A stretch of 64,000 nt of DNA from Paenibacillus flagellatus. Its GTDB lineage: Bacteria; Bacillota; Bacilli; Paenibacillales; NBRC-103111. The notes beneath the pieces were generated by a model that was not told the origin of the DNA, made no database searches, and was given only the letters and a program-made list of their open reading frames with translations. Of this stretch, positions 42,022 to 50,128 are shown one piece after another (positions within the stretch are counted from its first letter, which is position 1; every line of letters starts with the position of its first letter). The translations under genes were made by a program, and so were the position numbers. The stretch is taken from contig NZ_QJVJ01000011.1 of NCBI RefSeq assembly GCF_003217775.1, positions 1-64,000 of the forward strand. Reading direction: 5' to 3'.

Positions 42022-43422
42022 TCATACTGGTTTGACGACTACGCGGTTCCCTTCGATCTTGACCACTTGAACGGCTCGGCCCGGCTCGACGAATTCGCCA
42101 TCGGTCTCGACGTCGACCCGTTCGCTCCAAAATTCCGCCGTGCCCGCCGGCCGGAGCGGCGTGACGGACGTGCCGAGCGCCCCGAACAAGTGCTCCTTCG
42201 AATCGTGCGACACGTAGCCGAGCTCGGACTTCAATTCGTCGCGCAAAATAAACTTGTTCCAAATGCCCCGCCGCTTGAACAGCCTGGCGACGATGTAGAC
42301 GACGACGGCGGCCAGCACGGTCGAGATGCCGAGCGACAGCAGCGCATGCCCCGTGTCGAATGCGGCCATGACGACGCCGCCGATAATCGACACGATGCCG
42401 AGCACGCCCAATAGGCCGAAGCTCGGGACGAACATCTCCGCGACGAGCAGAACGACGCCCGCCACGAACAGCACGATATGCTCGATGCCGGCGAATCCGG
42501 CCACGTAATGGCCGAAAAAGTAAAGCGCGAAGCCGGTCAAGCCGAGTATGCCGGGCAAGCCGAAGCCGGGGACGAGCAGCTCGATGGCGACGCCGGCGAT
42601 GCCGACGAGCAGCAGCACGGTCATGACGACCGGGTGAACGAGAAAGCGGGCCAGCTTCTCCGCGCCGCTCGGCTCGAATTCGACCACCGTCGCTCCTTTC
42701 ATCCCGAGAAACGCGATCGCCTCGTCCAACGTGTCGGCGATCTTCTCGGCGTATCCGACTTTCACCGCCTCTTCCGCCGACAGCGAAACGATCTCGCCCT
42801 TGCCGGCCGTCCGGCCGATCGGCGGCATGTCGACGACGGCGTTTTTATCGACCATTCCTTCGGCGATGGCCGGGTTGCGTCCGCGCAGCTCGGCGGCGGC
42901 GCGCATTTCGCTCGCCCAATGCGATACGACTTTGGCGCTCTCCACCTCGTTGCCCGCTCCGTCCACGACCGCCGCCGCCCCGAGCGTGCTGCCGGGCGTC
43001 ATGACGATCGTCTCCGCGTTCAGAGCGATGTAGCTGCCGGCCGATACCGCCCTGCCGTTCACGAAGGCGGCGGTCGGGATCGGGCTCGTGCGGATCAGCT
43101 CGCCGATCTGCTCGGCGGAATCGAGACGTCCGCCGAGCGTGTCGATGTCGAGCACGACGAGCGAAGCCGCGGATTCGATCGCCTCGGCGAAAGCGCGTTC
43201 GAGAAAGCGCTGCAAGCCGCTTTCGACCGTCTGCTTGACGGGGACGACGTAGACGAGTTTGCCGGACGAGGCCGGCAGCGACTCGGCCAGCGTAGACGAC
43301 TTCCCCGAGGAAGCGGCTTGCACGCCGATGCCGAGCAGCACGCCTCCCGCCAGCACGACCGCGACGAGGGCGAGCGCGAGCAGCATCGGCCGCGGCGGGC
43401 GCCGCGATAACCGGTTCGACAT
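42022..43422 (-). CDS. NfeD family membrane protein with ClpP-like domain (YqeZ)
   Basis: Protein of 466 residues from the ATG with GGAGG upstream (an upstream in-frame extension lacks a site). One N-terminal helix (LLALALVAVVLAGGVLLGIG), a ClpP-type Ser protease domain at about residues 65-235 (VVLDIDTLGGRLDSAEQIGE, and the nucleophile Ser in GRAVSAGSYIAL), four hydrophobic helices, and a C-terminal OB-fold NfeD domain. It forms a conserved two-gene unit with floA and is thought to work in the same membrane domains. It is preceded by the yqeY terminator, so it has its own transcript. Confidence 0.92.
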   Translation of the reverse strand: MSNRLSRRPPRPMLLALALVAVVLAGGVLLGIGVQAASSGKSSTLAESLPASSGKLVYVVPVKQTVESGLQRFLERAFAEAIESAASLVVLDIDTLGGRLDSAEQIGELIRTSPIPTAAFVNGRAVSAGSYIALNAETIVMTPGSTLGAAAVVDGAGNEVESAKVVSHWASEMRAAAELRGRNPAIAEGMVDKNAVVDMPPIGRTAGKGEIVSLSAEEAVKVGYAEKIADTLDEAIAFLGMKGATVVEFEPSGAEKLARFLVHPVVMTVLLLVGIAGVAIELLVPGFGLPGILGLTGFALYFFGHYVAGFAGIEHIVLFVAGVVLLVAEMFVPSFGLLGVLGIVSIIGGVVMAAFDTGHALLSLGISTVLAAVVVYIVARLFKRRGIWNKFILRDELKSELGYVSHDSKEHLFGALGTSVTPLRPAGTAEFWSERVDVETDGEFVEPGRAVQVVKIEGNRVVVKPV

Positions 43423-43544
43423 GGCTCCTCCTTCCATGGCGGCTCGAAACCTGCTACCGCCATTATGCACATCCTTTTGGTTTGTTCTACGTACGCGAGA
43501 GCATAATGTTTCAGCGAATCGCCGGAACGGATGACGGATTAAAC

Positions 43545-43569
43545 AAAAAAACACCCCGGATGGGAGTGT
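43545..43569 (-). terminator. Terminator after yqeY
   Basis: Short stem (ACACTCC with GGGGTGT, one G-T pair), 5-base loop and seven U on the minus strand; it lies 43 bp past the yqeY stop and ends the rpsU-yqeY transcript before nfeD. Confidence 0.75.
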
Positions 43570-43611
43570 TGTTTTTGCTTTTGGTCGGTATAGGTCTAGC
43601 TCATCCGGCTA

Positions 43612-44055
43612 TCAAGAAAGAAGCTGCTGCACGAGCTGATTTACCAGCTTGCCGTCGGCACGGCCTTTCACCTTCGGCATCAATGCGCTCATCAATTTGC
43701 CCATGTCCGCTTTGGAAGATGCACCGGTTTCTTGGATGGTCTGCTGCACGATAGCATGAATTTCTTCCTCGGTAAGTTGCTGCGGCATGTATACGGCAAT
43801 GACTTCGATTTCTTTCTTGACGGTCTCGGCGAGATCGTCCCGGCCCGCTTTTTCGAATTCTTGGAGGGAGTCTTTGCGCTGCTTGATCTCGCGATTCAGA
43901 ATATCCAGCACTTCGTTGTCGTCCAGCGTCTTCTTTTGATCTATCTCAACGTTTTTAATCGCCGATCGAATCATACGGATGACGGAGAGTTTGAACTTGT
44001 CCTGATTCTTCATCGCTTGCTTCATATCTTCGTTCAATCGTTCGCTTAAGCTCAT
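43612..44055 (-). CDS. yqeY: GatB/YqeY domain protein
   Basis: Protein of 147 residues, all alpha-helical, with the YqeY features LNEDMKQAMKNQDKFKLSVI, RQLTEEEIH-like segment YMPQQLTEEEIHAIVQQTI and KGRADGKLVNQLVQ at the end. The domain is the same as in the tail of GatB of the tRNA amidotransferase; the free-standing protein's role is unclear. It follows rpsU by 22 bp, as in Bacillus. A GGAGG site precedes the ATG. Confidence 0.94.
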   Translation of the reverse strand: MSLSERLNEDMKQAMKNQDKFKLSVIRMIRSAIKNVEIDQKKTLDDNEVLDILNREIKQRKDSLQEFEKAGRDDLAETVKKEIEVIAVYMPQQLTEEEIHAIVQQTIQETGASSKADMGKLMSALMPKVKGRADGKLVNQLVQQLLS

Positions 44056-44077
44056 GAAAACGAAATCCTCCTAGAAC

Positions 44078-44251
44078 TTAAAACTTTCTTTTGCGCGCGG
44101 CCTCCGACTTCTTCTTGCGCTTCACGCTAGGCTTCTCATAGTGTTTGCGCTTTTTGACCTCCGCCAAGACGCCGTCTTTCGCAATGGAACGCTTGAAGCG
44201 ACGAAGTGCAGCATCGATGGTTTCATTTTTGCGAACACGAGTTTCGGACAC
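44078..44251 (-). CDS. rpsU: 30S ribosomal protein S21
   Basis: Encodes 57 residues beginning [20 protein letters not shown] and ending in a very basic, Lys/Arg-rich tail ([18 protein letters not shown]), typical of S21. GTG start with GGAGGGAGGG seven bases upstream. First gene of the rpsU-yqeY unit with a near-consensus promoter. S21 binds near the anti-Shine-Dalgarno end of 16S rRNA and helps initiation. It is not annotated by the longer frames around it. Confidence 0.95.
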   Translation of the reverse strand: MSETRVRKNETIDAALRRFKRSIAKDGVLAEVKKRKHYEKPSVKRKKKSEAARKRKF

Positions 44252-44309
44252 TAGTTTTCCCTCCCTCCGAACAGACCGTCCAAGACGAAAACACGGTTTA
44301 TCAAACTAC

Positions 44310-44339
44310 ATTATATGTTAAACCGAAAGGGGGTGTCAA
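44310..44339 (-). promoter_or_regulatory. Promoter of rpsU-yqeY
   Basis: -35 TTGACA (44334-44339), 18-bp spacer, -10 TATAAT (44310-44315): full consensus boxes, fitting a highly expressed ribosomal gene. It lies just upstream of a 60-nt leader. Confidence 0.9.
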
Positions 44340-44372
44340 CCTGCCCGGATGTACCCAGATGTTGGCCCCGTT

Positions 44373-44720
44373 TTACGCCTTGACGTTCAAGCCTCCGAGC
44401 TTCTCTCCGCCCAGGATGTGCACGTGGATATGGTACACGACCTGGCCTCCGTTCGGCCCGACGTTGTTGACGAGACGATAGCCGCTTTCGGCGATGCCGA
44501 GCTCGGCCGCCACCTTCTTCGCGGTGAGCAGCAGCTCCCCGAGCAGCTCGGCGTCTTCGTCCTGCGCCTCGTTCATCGAGGCGATATGCTTCTTCGGTAT
44601 GACGAGCACGTGGGTCGGCGCCGCCGGCTGAATGTCGCGGAAGGCGAGAACGCGGTCGTTTTCGAAAACTTTTTGGGACGGGATGTCCCCGTTGACGATT
44701 TTGCAAAAAATGCAGTCCAT
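44373..44720 (-). CDS. HIT family hydrolase
   Basis: Protein of 115 residues beginning MDCIFCKIVNGDIPSQKVFE, with a Cys pair that binds zinc in this subgroup, and ending with the histidine triad VYHIHVHILGG near residue 95. HinT-like proteins hydrolyse adenosine phosphoramidates or acyl-AMP. AGGAG lies before the ATG. It is the last gene of the minus-strand pair after the 255-residue gene, 30 bp downstream of it. Confidence 0.94.
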   Translation of the reverse strand: MDCIFCKIVNGDIPSQKVFENDRVLAFRDIQPAAPTHVLVIPKKHIASMNEAQDEDAELLGELLLTAKKVAAELGIAESGYRLVNNVGPNGGQVVYHIHVHILGGEKLGGLNVKA

Positions 44721-44750
44721 GGCGGCGCTCCTTTTCGTTCGACTCGATTA

Positions 44751-45518
44751 TTAGAACAAGCGGATGATGACCTGCGACAAAAACTCCATCTCCAGACGCT
44801 CGGTCATGAAATCGACGATCAGCTTTTGCTGGCGCTGCGTCGTCGCTTCGTCCTCTGGATTTTGCTGCAGCTTCTGCTCCGACTCGATCAGCTGGTCGCG
44901 CAGCCAGACGAGCTCCTCCTGCTGCTCCTGCACCGTTTTGACGAGCTTTTCCAAATCCTCCGTCTCGAGGACGAGCTCGGTCATGTAGTTGTAGCAGCCT
45001 CCGAACAAGTTCTCGTCCTTGTAGAACGCTTCGTCCGGATATTGCGTACGCACGTACTGCTGCAGCGCCAATCCGATGAAATGCGCGGTCACGTCGGGCT
45101 TGCAGTTCATTTTCAAGTAGCGAAGGAAGCCTTGCGGCGAATTGCCGTCCGGGTTGCTCAAGTCCGGCTCGTGCCCGTACGACTCTTTGTAGATCCACGT
45201 CAAAATTTTGAGCTCCGACCCGGTATAGATCCGGTGAACGAGCAGCTCGTGCAGGTCGTCGCGCAGCCCCTCGATGCTTTCGATCGAATCGCAGTAATGG
45301 ACGAGCTGGTTGAACAGCAGGTTTTTATAGTTAAGCAAATCCTGAAAATCTTTCTCGTGTTCGACGCGCGAAAGCAAATTGAACAAGCTCTGCTTCAGGA
45401 TGGCGACGTTCGAGCTTTCGGCGAAAATCGGATTGTTCACCATATGCTCGTCGTTCGCCATAAAATAATCGACGACGTCGTTCACGTCCTGGACGCCGGT
45501 ATACGTTATGTTAGCCAT
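44751..45518 (-). CDS. Conserved helical protein, function unknown
   Basis: Protein of 255 residues that I do not recognise. It starts MANITYTGVQDVNDVVDYFM and is rich in Leu, Glu and Gln, all-helical in appearance, with no membrane segment. A coiled-coil stretch lies at about residues 200-235 (KTVQEQQEELVWLRDQLIES). Cys residues are few. The first ATG with GGGAGGGAG upstream is chosen. It lies 30 bp upstream of the HIT gene. An inverted repeat (GGATTGG/CCAATTCC, 45543-45561) lies about 25 bp before the start and may be an operator. Confidence 0.7.
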   Translation of the reverse strand: MANITYTGVQDVNDVVDYFMANDEHMVNNPIFAESSNVAILKQSLFNLLSRVEHEKDFQDLLNYKNLLFNQLVHYCDSIESIEGLRDDLHELLVHRIYTGSELKILTWIYKESYGHEPDLSNPDGNSPQGFLRYLKMNCKPDVTAHFIGLALQQYVRTQYPDEAFYKDENLFGGCYNYMTELVLETEDLEKLVKTVQEQQEELVWLRDQLIESEQKLQQNPEDEATTQRQQKLIVDFMTERLEMEFLSQVIIRLF

Positions 45519-45727
45519 GAAAAACGGAGACTCCCTCCCGGTGGATTGGACAACCAATTCCAATGATAACAGAAATCGGTCGCCCGTGCAGCAAATGTTC
45601 CGGCGATTCGCCCTTTGGCGATCCTTCCCGTAGTGTACCCCGCCGCGTCCGTTCCGTTGCAACCGCACGAAATCCCCGGCCGCGAGCCCGCGTGCCGGGG
45701 AAACGATTCGATGACCGACGATCGGCT

Positions 45728-47275
45728 TTACAGTTTTTCGGAAACGACCTTCGCCTGCAGGAACAGCTGCAAATAGTCGCGTCCTCCGGCTTTCGAATCG
45801 GTGCCGGACATGTTGAACCCGCCGAACGGGTGGACGCCGACGAGCGCCCCGGTGCATTTCCGGTTGAAATACAGGTTGCCGCAATGCATATGGCGCCGAG
45901 CGTACTCGAGCTGGCTCCGGTCCGACGAGAAGACGGCGCCGGTCAAGCCGTACTCGGTATTGTTGAAAATGTCCACCGCCTGCTTGAACGACTCGGCCCT
46001 GCACACCGCGAGCACGGGTCCGAATATTTCCTCCTGCATGATGCGGGCGCCGCTTGCGACTTCGGCGAACACGGTCGGCTCGATGTAGTACCCTTCCCCC
46101 GCCGCTTTGCCGCCTCCGGCGACGAGCCGTCCTTCCGTTTTTCCGATTTCGATATAGTCCAATATTTTCTCGTACGCCCGCTCGTCGATAACCGGACCGA
46201 TCGCGGCGTTCGTCTCCGGAAGCCCGACGGCAAGCGCCTTCGTCTTCTCGACGATGCGCCGAAGCACGTCGTCGTACACGTCCTGATGCACGATGGCTCG
46301 CGAGCCGGCGGAGCATTTCTGCCCTTGGAAGCCGAAGGCCGACTGGACGATCGCCGTCGCCGCTTCTTCCGGGTCGGCGGAGGCGTCGACGACGATGCCG
46401 TCCTTGCCGCCCATCTCGGCGACGAGACGTTTGATCCACAGCTGGCCCGGATGCGTCTTGCCTAGCCGCTCGTGGATGCGCAGTCCGACGTCGCGCGAGC
46501 CGGTAAACGAGACGAACCGGGTGTGCGGATGGTCGACAAGATAGTCGCCGATTTCCGCCCCCGAGCCGGGAACGAAATTGAGGACGCCGGCGGGAAGCCC
46601 GACCTCGCGCATCAGCTCGACGAACTTGGCGGCGATAACGGGGGACGTCGAGGCCGGCTTGAGCAGCACCGTATTGCCGGTCGCGATCGCGGCCGACGTC
46701 ATCCCGGCCATGATGGCGAGCGGGAAGTTCCACGGCGAGATGACGATGCCGACGCCGAGCGGAATGTACGTCAGCCGGTTGTCCTCGCCCGGCAGCGGGA
46801 CGAGCGGCTGGTCCTGCCCGAGCCGGATCGCCTCCCGGCCGTAAAATTCCAGGAAGTCGATCGCTTCGGCCACGTCGGCGTCGGCTTCCGCCCAGTTTTT
46901 GCCGACTTCGTAAACGAGCCAGGCCGCGTATTCGAATTTGCGCCGGCGCATGATCGCCGCCGCCTTGAACAAGTAGCCCGCGCGGACGGACGGCTCGACG
47001 AACCGCCACGTTTCGAACGCGTAGCGGGCCGCGCGCATCGCGTTCTCGGCGAGCGTCTTGTCGGCCTGGGAGACGACGCCGACCACTTGGCTCGTTTGCC
47101 CCGGGTTTTTCGAGTCGGACGTCCGTTCGGTAAAGACCGCTTCGCCGTCGATGTAGAGCGGGTATGCGCGTCCGAGCCCGGCTTTGACCGATTGCAGCGC
47201 GCTCTCCATCGCCCGGGCGTTGGCCGGTACGGTAAAGTCGGTAAACGGTTCGTTGCGGAATTCGATCATGCTCAT
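45728..47275 (-). CDS. 1-pyrroline-5-carboxylate (L-glutamate gamma-semialdehyde) dehydrogenase
   Basis: Protein of 515 residues, the RocA/PruA length. The ALDH motifs are visible: [30 protein letters not shown], the NAD-binding [22 protein letters not shown] with the catalytic Glu and [16 protein letters not shown] with the catalytic Cys near residue 320, and [10 protein letters not shown]. It oxidises glutamate semialdehyde to glutamate, completing proline breakdown started by the proline dehydrogenase encoded 58 bp upstream. The ATG with GGGAGG eight bases upstream is chosen over a longer frame. Confidence 0.94.
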   Translation of the reverse strand: MSMIEFRNEPFTDFTVPANARAMESALQSVKAGLGRAYPLYIDGEAVFTERTSDSKNPGQTSQVVGVVSQADKTLAENAMRAARYAFETWRFVEPSVRAGYLFKAAAIMRRRKFEYAAWLVYEVGKNWAEADADVAEAIDFLEFYGREAIRLGQDQPLVPLPGEDNRLTYIPLGVGIVISPWNFPLAIMAGMTSAAIATGNTVLLKPASTSPVIAAKFVELMREVGLPAGVLNFVPGSGAEIGDYLVDHPHTRFVSFTGSRDVGLRIHERLGKTHPGQLWIKRLVAEMGGKDGIVVDASADPEEAATAIVQSAFGFQGQKCSAGSRAIVHQDVYDDVLRRIVEKTKALAVGLPETNAAIGPVIDERAYEKILDYIEIGKTEGRLVAGGGKAAGEGYYIEPTVFAEVASGARIMQEEIFGPVLAVCRAESFKQAVDIFNNTEYGLTGAVFSSDRSQLEYARRHMHCGNLYFNRKCTGALVGVHPFGGFNMSGTDSKAGGRDYLQLFLQAKVVSEKL

Positions 47276-47333
47276 GCGGAAAACCTCCCTTGGTTTAGGA
47301 AACGAATTCGTTATTAGGAAAAGAAACATCCCG

Positions 47334-48254
47334 TTACGATTTGAACATCGATTTCATGACGAACGCGACGTTGGCCGGGCGCTCCGCGAGCCGGCGCATG
47401 AAGTAGCCGTACCAATCGTTGCCGAACGGGACGTACACCCGCATCGTATATCCCGCGCTCGCCAGCTCGAGCTGGCGCTGCGGCCGGATGCCGTACAGCA
47501 TCTGGAATTCGAACTGCGACAGCGGAATCCGGTTGCGGGCGGCGAACGCGATCGTATGCTCGATCACGTTGTCGTCATGAGTCGCCACCGCCGCGTAATG
47601 ACCGTTGGCCAAATGGGTTTCGATCAGCTTGATGAAGCTGCGGTCCACGTCCGCCTTGTCGGGGTAGGCGACCTCGGGCGGCTCCTTGTAAGCGCCCTTC
47701 ACGAGCCGCAGGTTGGGCGCATAGACGGAAAGCCGCGCCAAATCGGCTTCGCTTTTGTACAAATACGCCTGAATGACGAGGCCGACCGTATCTCCGTACC
47801 GCTCCCTCAGCCTGCAGAACAGCTCGATCGCCGGCTCATTGTGCGCGTAGTCCTCCATGTCGATGCGGACGAAATTGCCGTAGGCCGAAGCCCGGTCCAA
47901 AATGCGGCGCATGTTGGCGAGGCACAGCTCCGGCGACAAGTCGAGCCCGAGCTGCGTCAGCTTGAGCGACAGGTTGGAGCGCACCCCCGAGCGCTCGATT
48001 TCGTCGAGCGTGTGCAAACACGCCTCGGTCGAAAGCTCGGCCTCCTCGACCGTGCCGACGAACTCTCCCAAATGGTCGAGCGTCGCGACGATGCCCTGCT
48101 CGTTCAGCCGCTTCACCGTCCCGATCGCTTCGGAAACGCTTTCACCCGCGACGAACCGCTTCGCTCCGAAGCGCAGGCCGTATTTTTTGGCCGTCCGGTT
48201 GGCCATCCGGTTTTTGGACAAATAAAGAAGCGCGTTTCTCATCATCGACTCCAT
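47334..48254 (-). CDS. Proline dehydrogenase
   Basis: Protein of 306 residues, the length of the monofunctional Bacillus PutB/PruA-type enzyme. The family barrel motifs are [67 protein letters not shown] and DRSFIKLIE. It oxidises proline to P5C using FAD. It is first in the operon, with its own sigma-A promoter 80 bp upstream that contains a large inverted repeat. The gene faces away from the PAS-AAA-Fis regulator, as expected for a local regulator-target pair. Confidence 0.93.
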   Translation of the reverse strand: MESMMRNALLYLSKNRMANRTAKKYGLRFGAKRFVAGESVSEAIGTVKRLNEQGIVATLDHLGEFVGTVEEAELSTEACLHTLDEIERSGVRSNLSLKLTQLGLDLSPELCLANMRRILDRASAYGNFVRIDMEDYAHNEPAIELFCRLRERYGDTVGLVIQAYLYKSEADLARLSVYAPNLRLVKGAYKEPPEVAYPDKADVDRSFIKLIETHLANGHYAAVATHDDNVIEHTIAFAARNRIPLSQFEFQMLYGIRPQRQLELASAGYTMRVYVPFGNDWYGYFMRRLAERPANVAFVMKSMFKS

Positions 48255-48284
48255 CGCGATCCACCTCGCACTCTCTCGTTGTGA

Positions 48285-48324
48285 TTAAAATTGGACACGT
48301 ATTCGTGTATGTGTTTAATTTTAA
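48285..48324. promoter_or_regulatory. Nested inverted repeat (candidate operator) between proline genes and regulator
   Basis: Outer arms TTAAAATT (48285-48292) and AATTTTAA (48317-48324) enclose an inner dyad ACACG (48295-48299) and CGTGT (48304-48308). It lies just downstream of the putative start of the proline dehydrogenase transcript, so a bound protein would block or modulate it. It is the natural binding candidate for the divergent regulator. Confidence 0.6.
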
Positions 48325-48334
48325 ACATATTATG

Positions 48335-48364
48335 ATTATATTTTACACACATGTCACCGAACAA
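48335..48364 (-). promoter_or_regulatory. Promoter of the proline dehydrogenase operon
   Basis: -10 TATAAT (48335-48340), 18-bp spacer, -35 TTGTTC (48359-48364). No -24/-12 element (TGGCAC-N5-TTGC) of sigma-54 was found in this 181-bp region. Confidence 0.75.
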
Positions 48365-48435
48365 TCAACCCCAACTTGCGGCGTTCTCCGTTTTTTGCCA
48401 TAATCGATTCAAAGAACGGCGGGAGGAACGGATGT

Positions 48436-49761
48436 ATGGACGATATTTCGGTCGTGCCGAAGCGGGCGGACCCGTTTTTCGCCGCTTTGCTCGAATCGGT
48501 CGGCGACGCGGTGACGATGGTCGATCCGAACGGCGTCGTGCTGCATTGGAACGAAGCGGCGGAGCGATTTTACGGCATCGCCCGGGGGGATATCGTCGGC
48601 AGACGGATCGGCGATTTTTTCCGCAAGGAATCGGTCATGCTGTACCAAGTGATGGAGAGCGGCGCACCCGTGCGCGACGTGTATCATGAGCCGAAGCCCG
48701 GCGTCCACGTCATCTTGAACGCGGTGCCGGTAACGGACGAGACGGGCGCGCTTCTCGGGGCGGTGTCGATCGAGCGGGACATTACGAATTACGTGAGGAT
48801 GAGCGAGGAGCTGTACCGGAAGCCGGACGCGGAGTCGAACGGGCTCGATACGGTGCTGCCGTCGTCCGGCGACCGGGACGAGCAGGTGCGGCTGATGGCG
48901 GCCCACGACGTGCCGCTTCTGCTGTCCGGCGAGGCGGGAGCGGGCAAGCGTTCGATCGCGATGTGGATTCATCGGCGGAGCGGAGCGAACGGGCCGTTCG
49001 TCGCCGTCGCCTGCGGTGCGGTGCCGGGCGGTTTGCTCGAAACGGAGCTGTTCGGCTACGCCGGCGGGCCTTACGGCGACGCCGGCAGCGAGCGTCCCGG
49101 CAAGCTGGAGGCGGCGGCGGGCGGGAGCGTCTACATCAAGGACATCCACCTCATGCCCGCGCCGGCCCAGGAGAAGCTCGCCGCGGCGCTGTCCGAGCGT
49201 GCCTTCGCCCGGTCGGGCGGCTCGGAGACGCTCCCGCTGACGTGCCGCATCTTCGCTACGGTGCCGGACGATGCGGAGCGGTTCGTCGAGGAGGGTACGC
49301 TGCTGGCGAAGCTGTTTTACGCGTTCCAGCTGTATCGCGTTCCCCCGCTGCGCGAACGGAAAGCGGACTTGCCGCAGCTGTGCCATCTGCTTCTGAGCGA
49401 AGCGGCGAAGCAGATGGAGAAGCCGGTCCCGACGCTCCATCCCGAGGCGATGGCGGCGCTCGCGATGTACGACTGGCCCGGCAATTTGCCGCAGCTCAAA
49501 AACGCGATGGAGCACGTCATGATCGTCGCCCGCGGCGCGGAGGCGACCGCCGCCGATTTGCCGGCGTCGATCCGGATGACGACGCTGTCGGGGCTGACGC
49601 AGCCGGCGATCCCGCTGACGCTCGAATCCGAGGAGATGGAGCGGACGCGCATCGAGGAGGCGCTCCGGCGGACGAACGGCAACAAAGCCGGAGCGGCGCG
49701 GCTGCTCGGCATATCGCGCGGGGCGCTGTATTACAAGCTGCGGCAGTACGGACTGGATTGA
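48436..49761 (+). CDS. PAS-AAA-Fis regulator with degenerate ATPase domain (RocR/PrdR-like architecture)
   Basis: Protein of 441 residues from the ATG nine bases after GGGAGG. A PAS domain lies at about residues 12-115, an AAA+ domain at about 145-385 and a Fis-type HTH at about 404-436 (RTNGNKAGAARLLGISRGAL). The AAA domain departs from working sigma-54 activators at several key sites: Walker A is GEAGAGKR, the GAFTGA loop is GPYGDA (211-216), Walker B is GGSVYIKDI instead of GGTLFLDEI, the arginine-finger segment reads LLAKLFYAFQL, and sensor II reads WPGNLPQLKN. It probably cannot hydrolyse ATP or contact sigma-54, like TyrR-type proteins. It probably controls the divergent proline operon, sensing proline or P5C through PAS or AAA. 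Confidence 0.9.
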   Translation: MDDISVVPKRADPFFAALLESVGDAVTMVDPNGVVLHWNEAAERFYGIARGDIVGRRIGDFFRKESVMLYQVMESGAPVRDVYHEPKPGVHVILNAVPVTDETGALLGAVSIERDITNYVRMSEELYRKPDAESNGLDTVLPSSGDRDEQVRLMAAHDVPLLLSGEAGAGKRSIAMWIHRRSGANGPFVAVACGAVPGGLLETELFGYAGGPYGDAGSERPGKLEAAAGGSVYIKDIHLMPAPAQEKLAAALSERAFARSGGSETLPLTCRIFATVPDDAERFVEEGTLLAKLFYAFQLYRVPPLRERKADLPQLCHLLLSEAAKQMEKPVPTLHPEAMAALAMYDWPGNLPQLKNAMEHVMIVARGAEATAADLPASIRMTTLSGLTQPAIPLTLESEEMERTRIEEALRRTNGNKAGAARLLGISRGALYYKLRQYGLD

Positions 49762-49783
49762 CGGGTTTGGGGGGAGGCAAACG

Positions 49784-50056
49784 CACCTTATTTCCATCGA
49801 GCCGGATCGTGTACAAATGTACCTTATTTCCTCGAAAATCGGTCAGGCGGTGCTAGTGCGGACAAAATAGTGTACAAACGTACCTTATTTCCGCCAATCC
49901 CCCACTGATTGAACCGTATAGTGTACATATGTACCTTATTTCCGCGAAAAATCGGCCAGGCGGTGTTTGTGCTGACAAAATAGTGTACAAACGTACCTTA
50001 TTTCCGCCAATCCCCCACCGATTGAACCGTATAGTGTACATATGTACCTTATTTCC
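49784..50056. repeat. Intergenic tandem repeats of palindromic units (about 113-bp period)
   Basis: Five full cores start at 49809, 49870, 49921, 49983 and 50034. Each reads GTGTACA-W-A-Y-GTAC followed by CTTATTTCC (GTGTAC and GTAC flank a near-palindrome). A sixth, partial copy (ACCTTATTTCC) is at 49785. The spacing alternates 61, 51, 62 and 51 bp, so the larger unit repeats every 113 bp about twice. Together with the terminator it fills the 367-bp gap between the regulator and the M24 peptidase. Short reading frames across it are artefacts of the repeats. Confidence 0.9.
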
Positions 50057-50065
50057 GCGTAACAC

Positions 50066-50110
50066 AAAAACGACCAAAGACGGCCCTCGCGGCCGTCCTT
50101 GGCCGTTTTT
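50066..50110. terminator. Bidirectional terminator
   Basis: A 20-bp stem with three mismatches (50066-50085 with 50091-50110) and a 5-base loop, A and T runs at both ends; shared by the regulator (plus) and the M24 peptidase (minus). Confidence 0.92.
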
Positions 50111-50128
50111 TTACAACCTCCCCGCCTC

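Noticed and set aside
48255-48435. Sigma-54 promoter for the proline operon
   Set aside because: No TGGCAC-N5-TTGC element found; a good sigma-A promoter is present instead.
49784-50056. CRISPR array
   Set aside because: Units are unequal in spacing (61/51), spacers between cores repeat themselves, cores are partly palindromic, and no cas genes are near.
49853-50077. Short minus-strand frame with repeated GNKV/YTI peptides
   Set aside because: It is only the translation of the tandem intergenic repeats.
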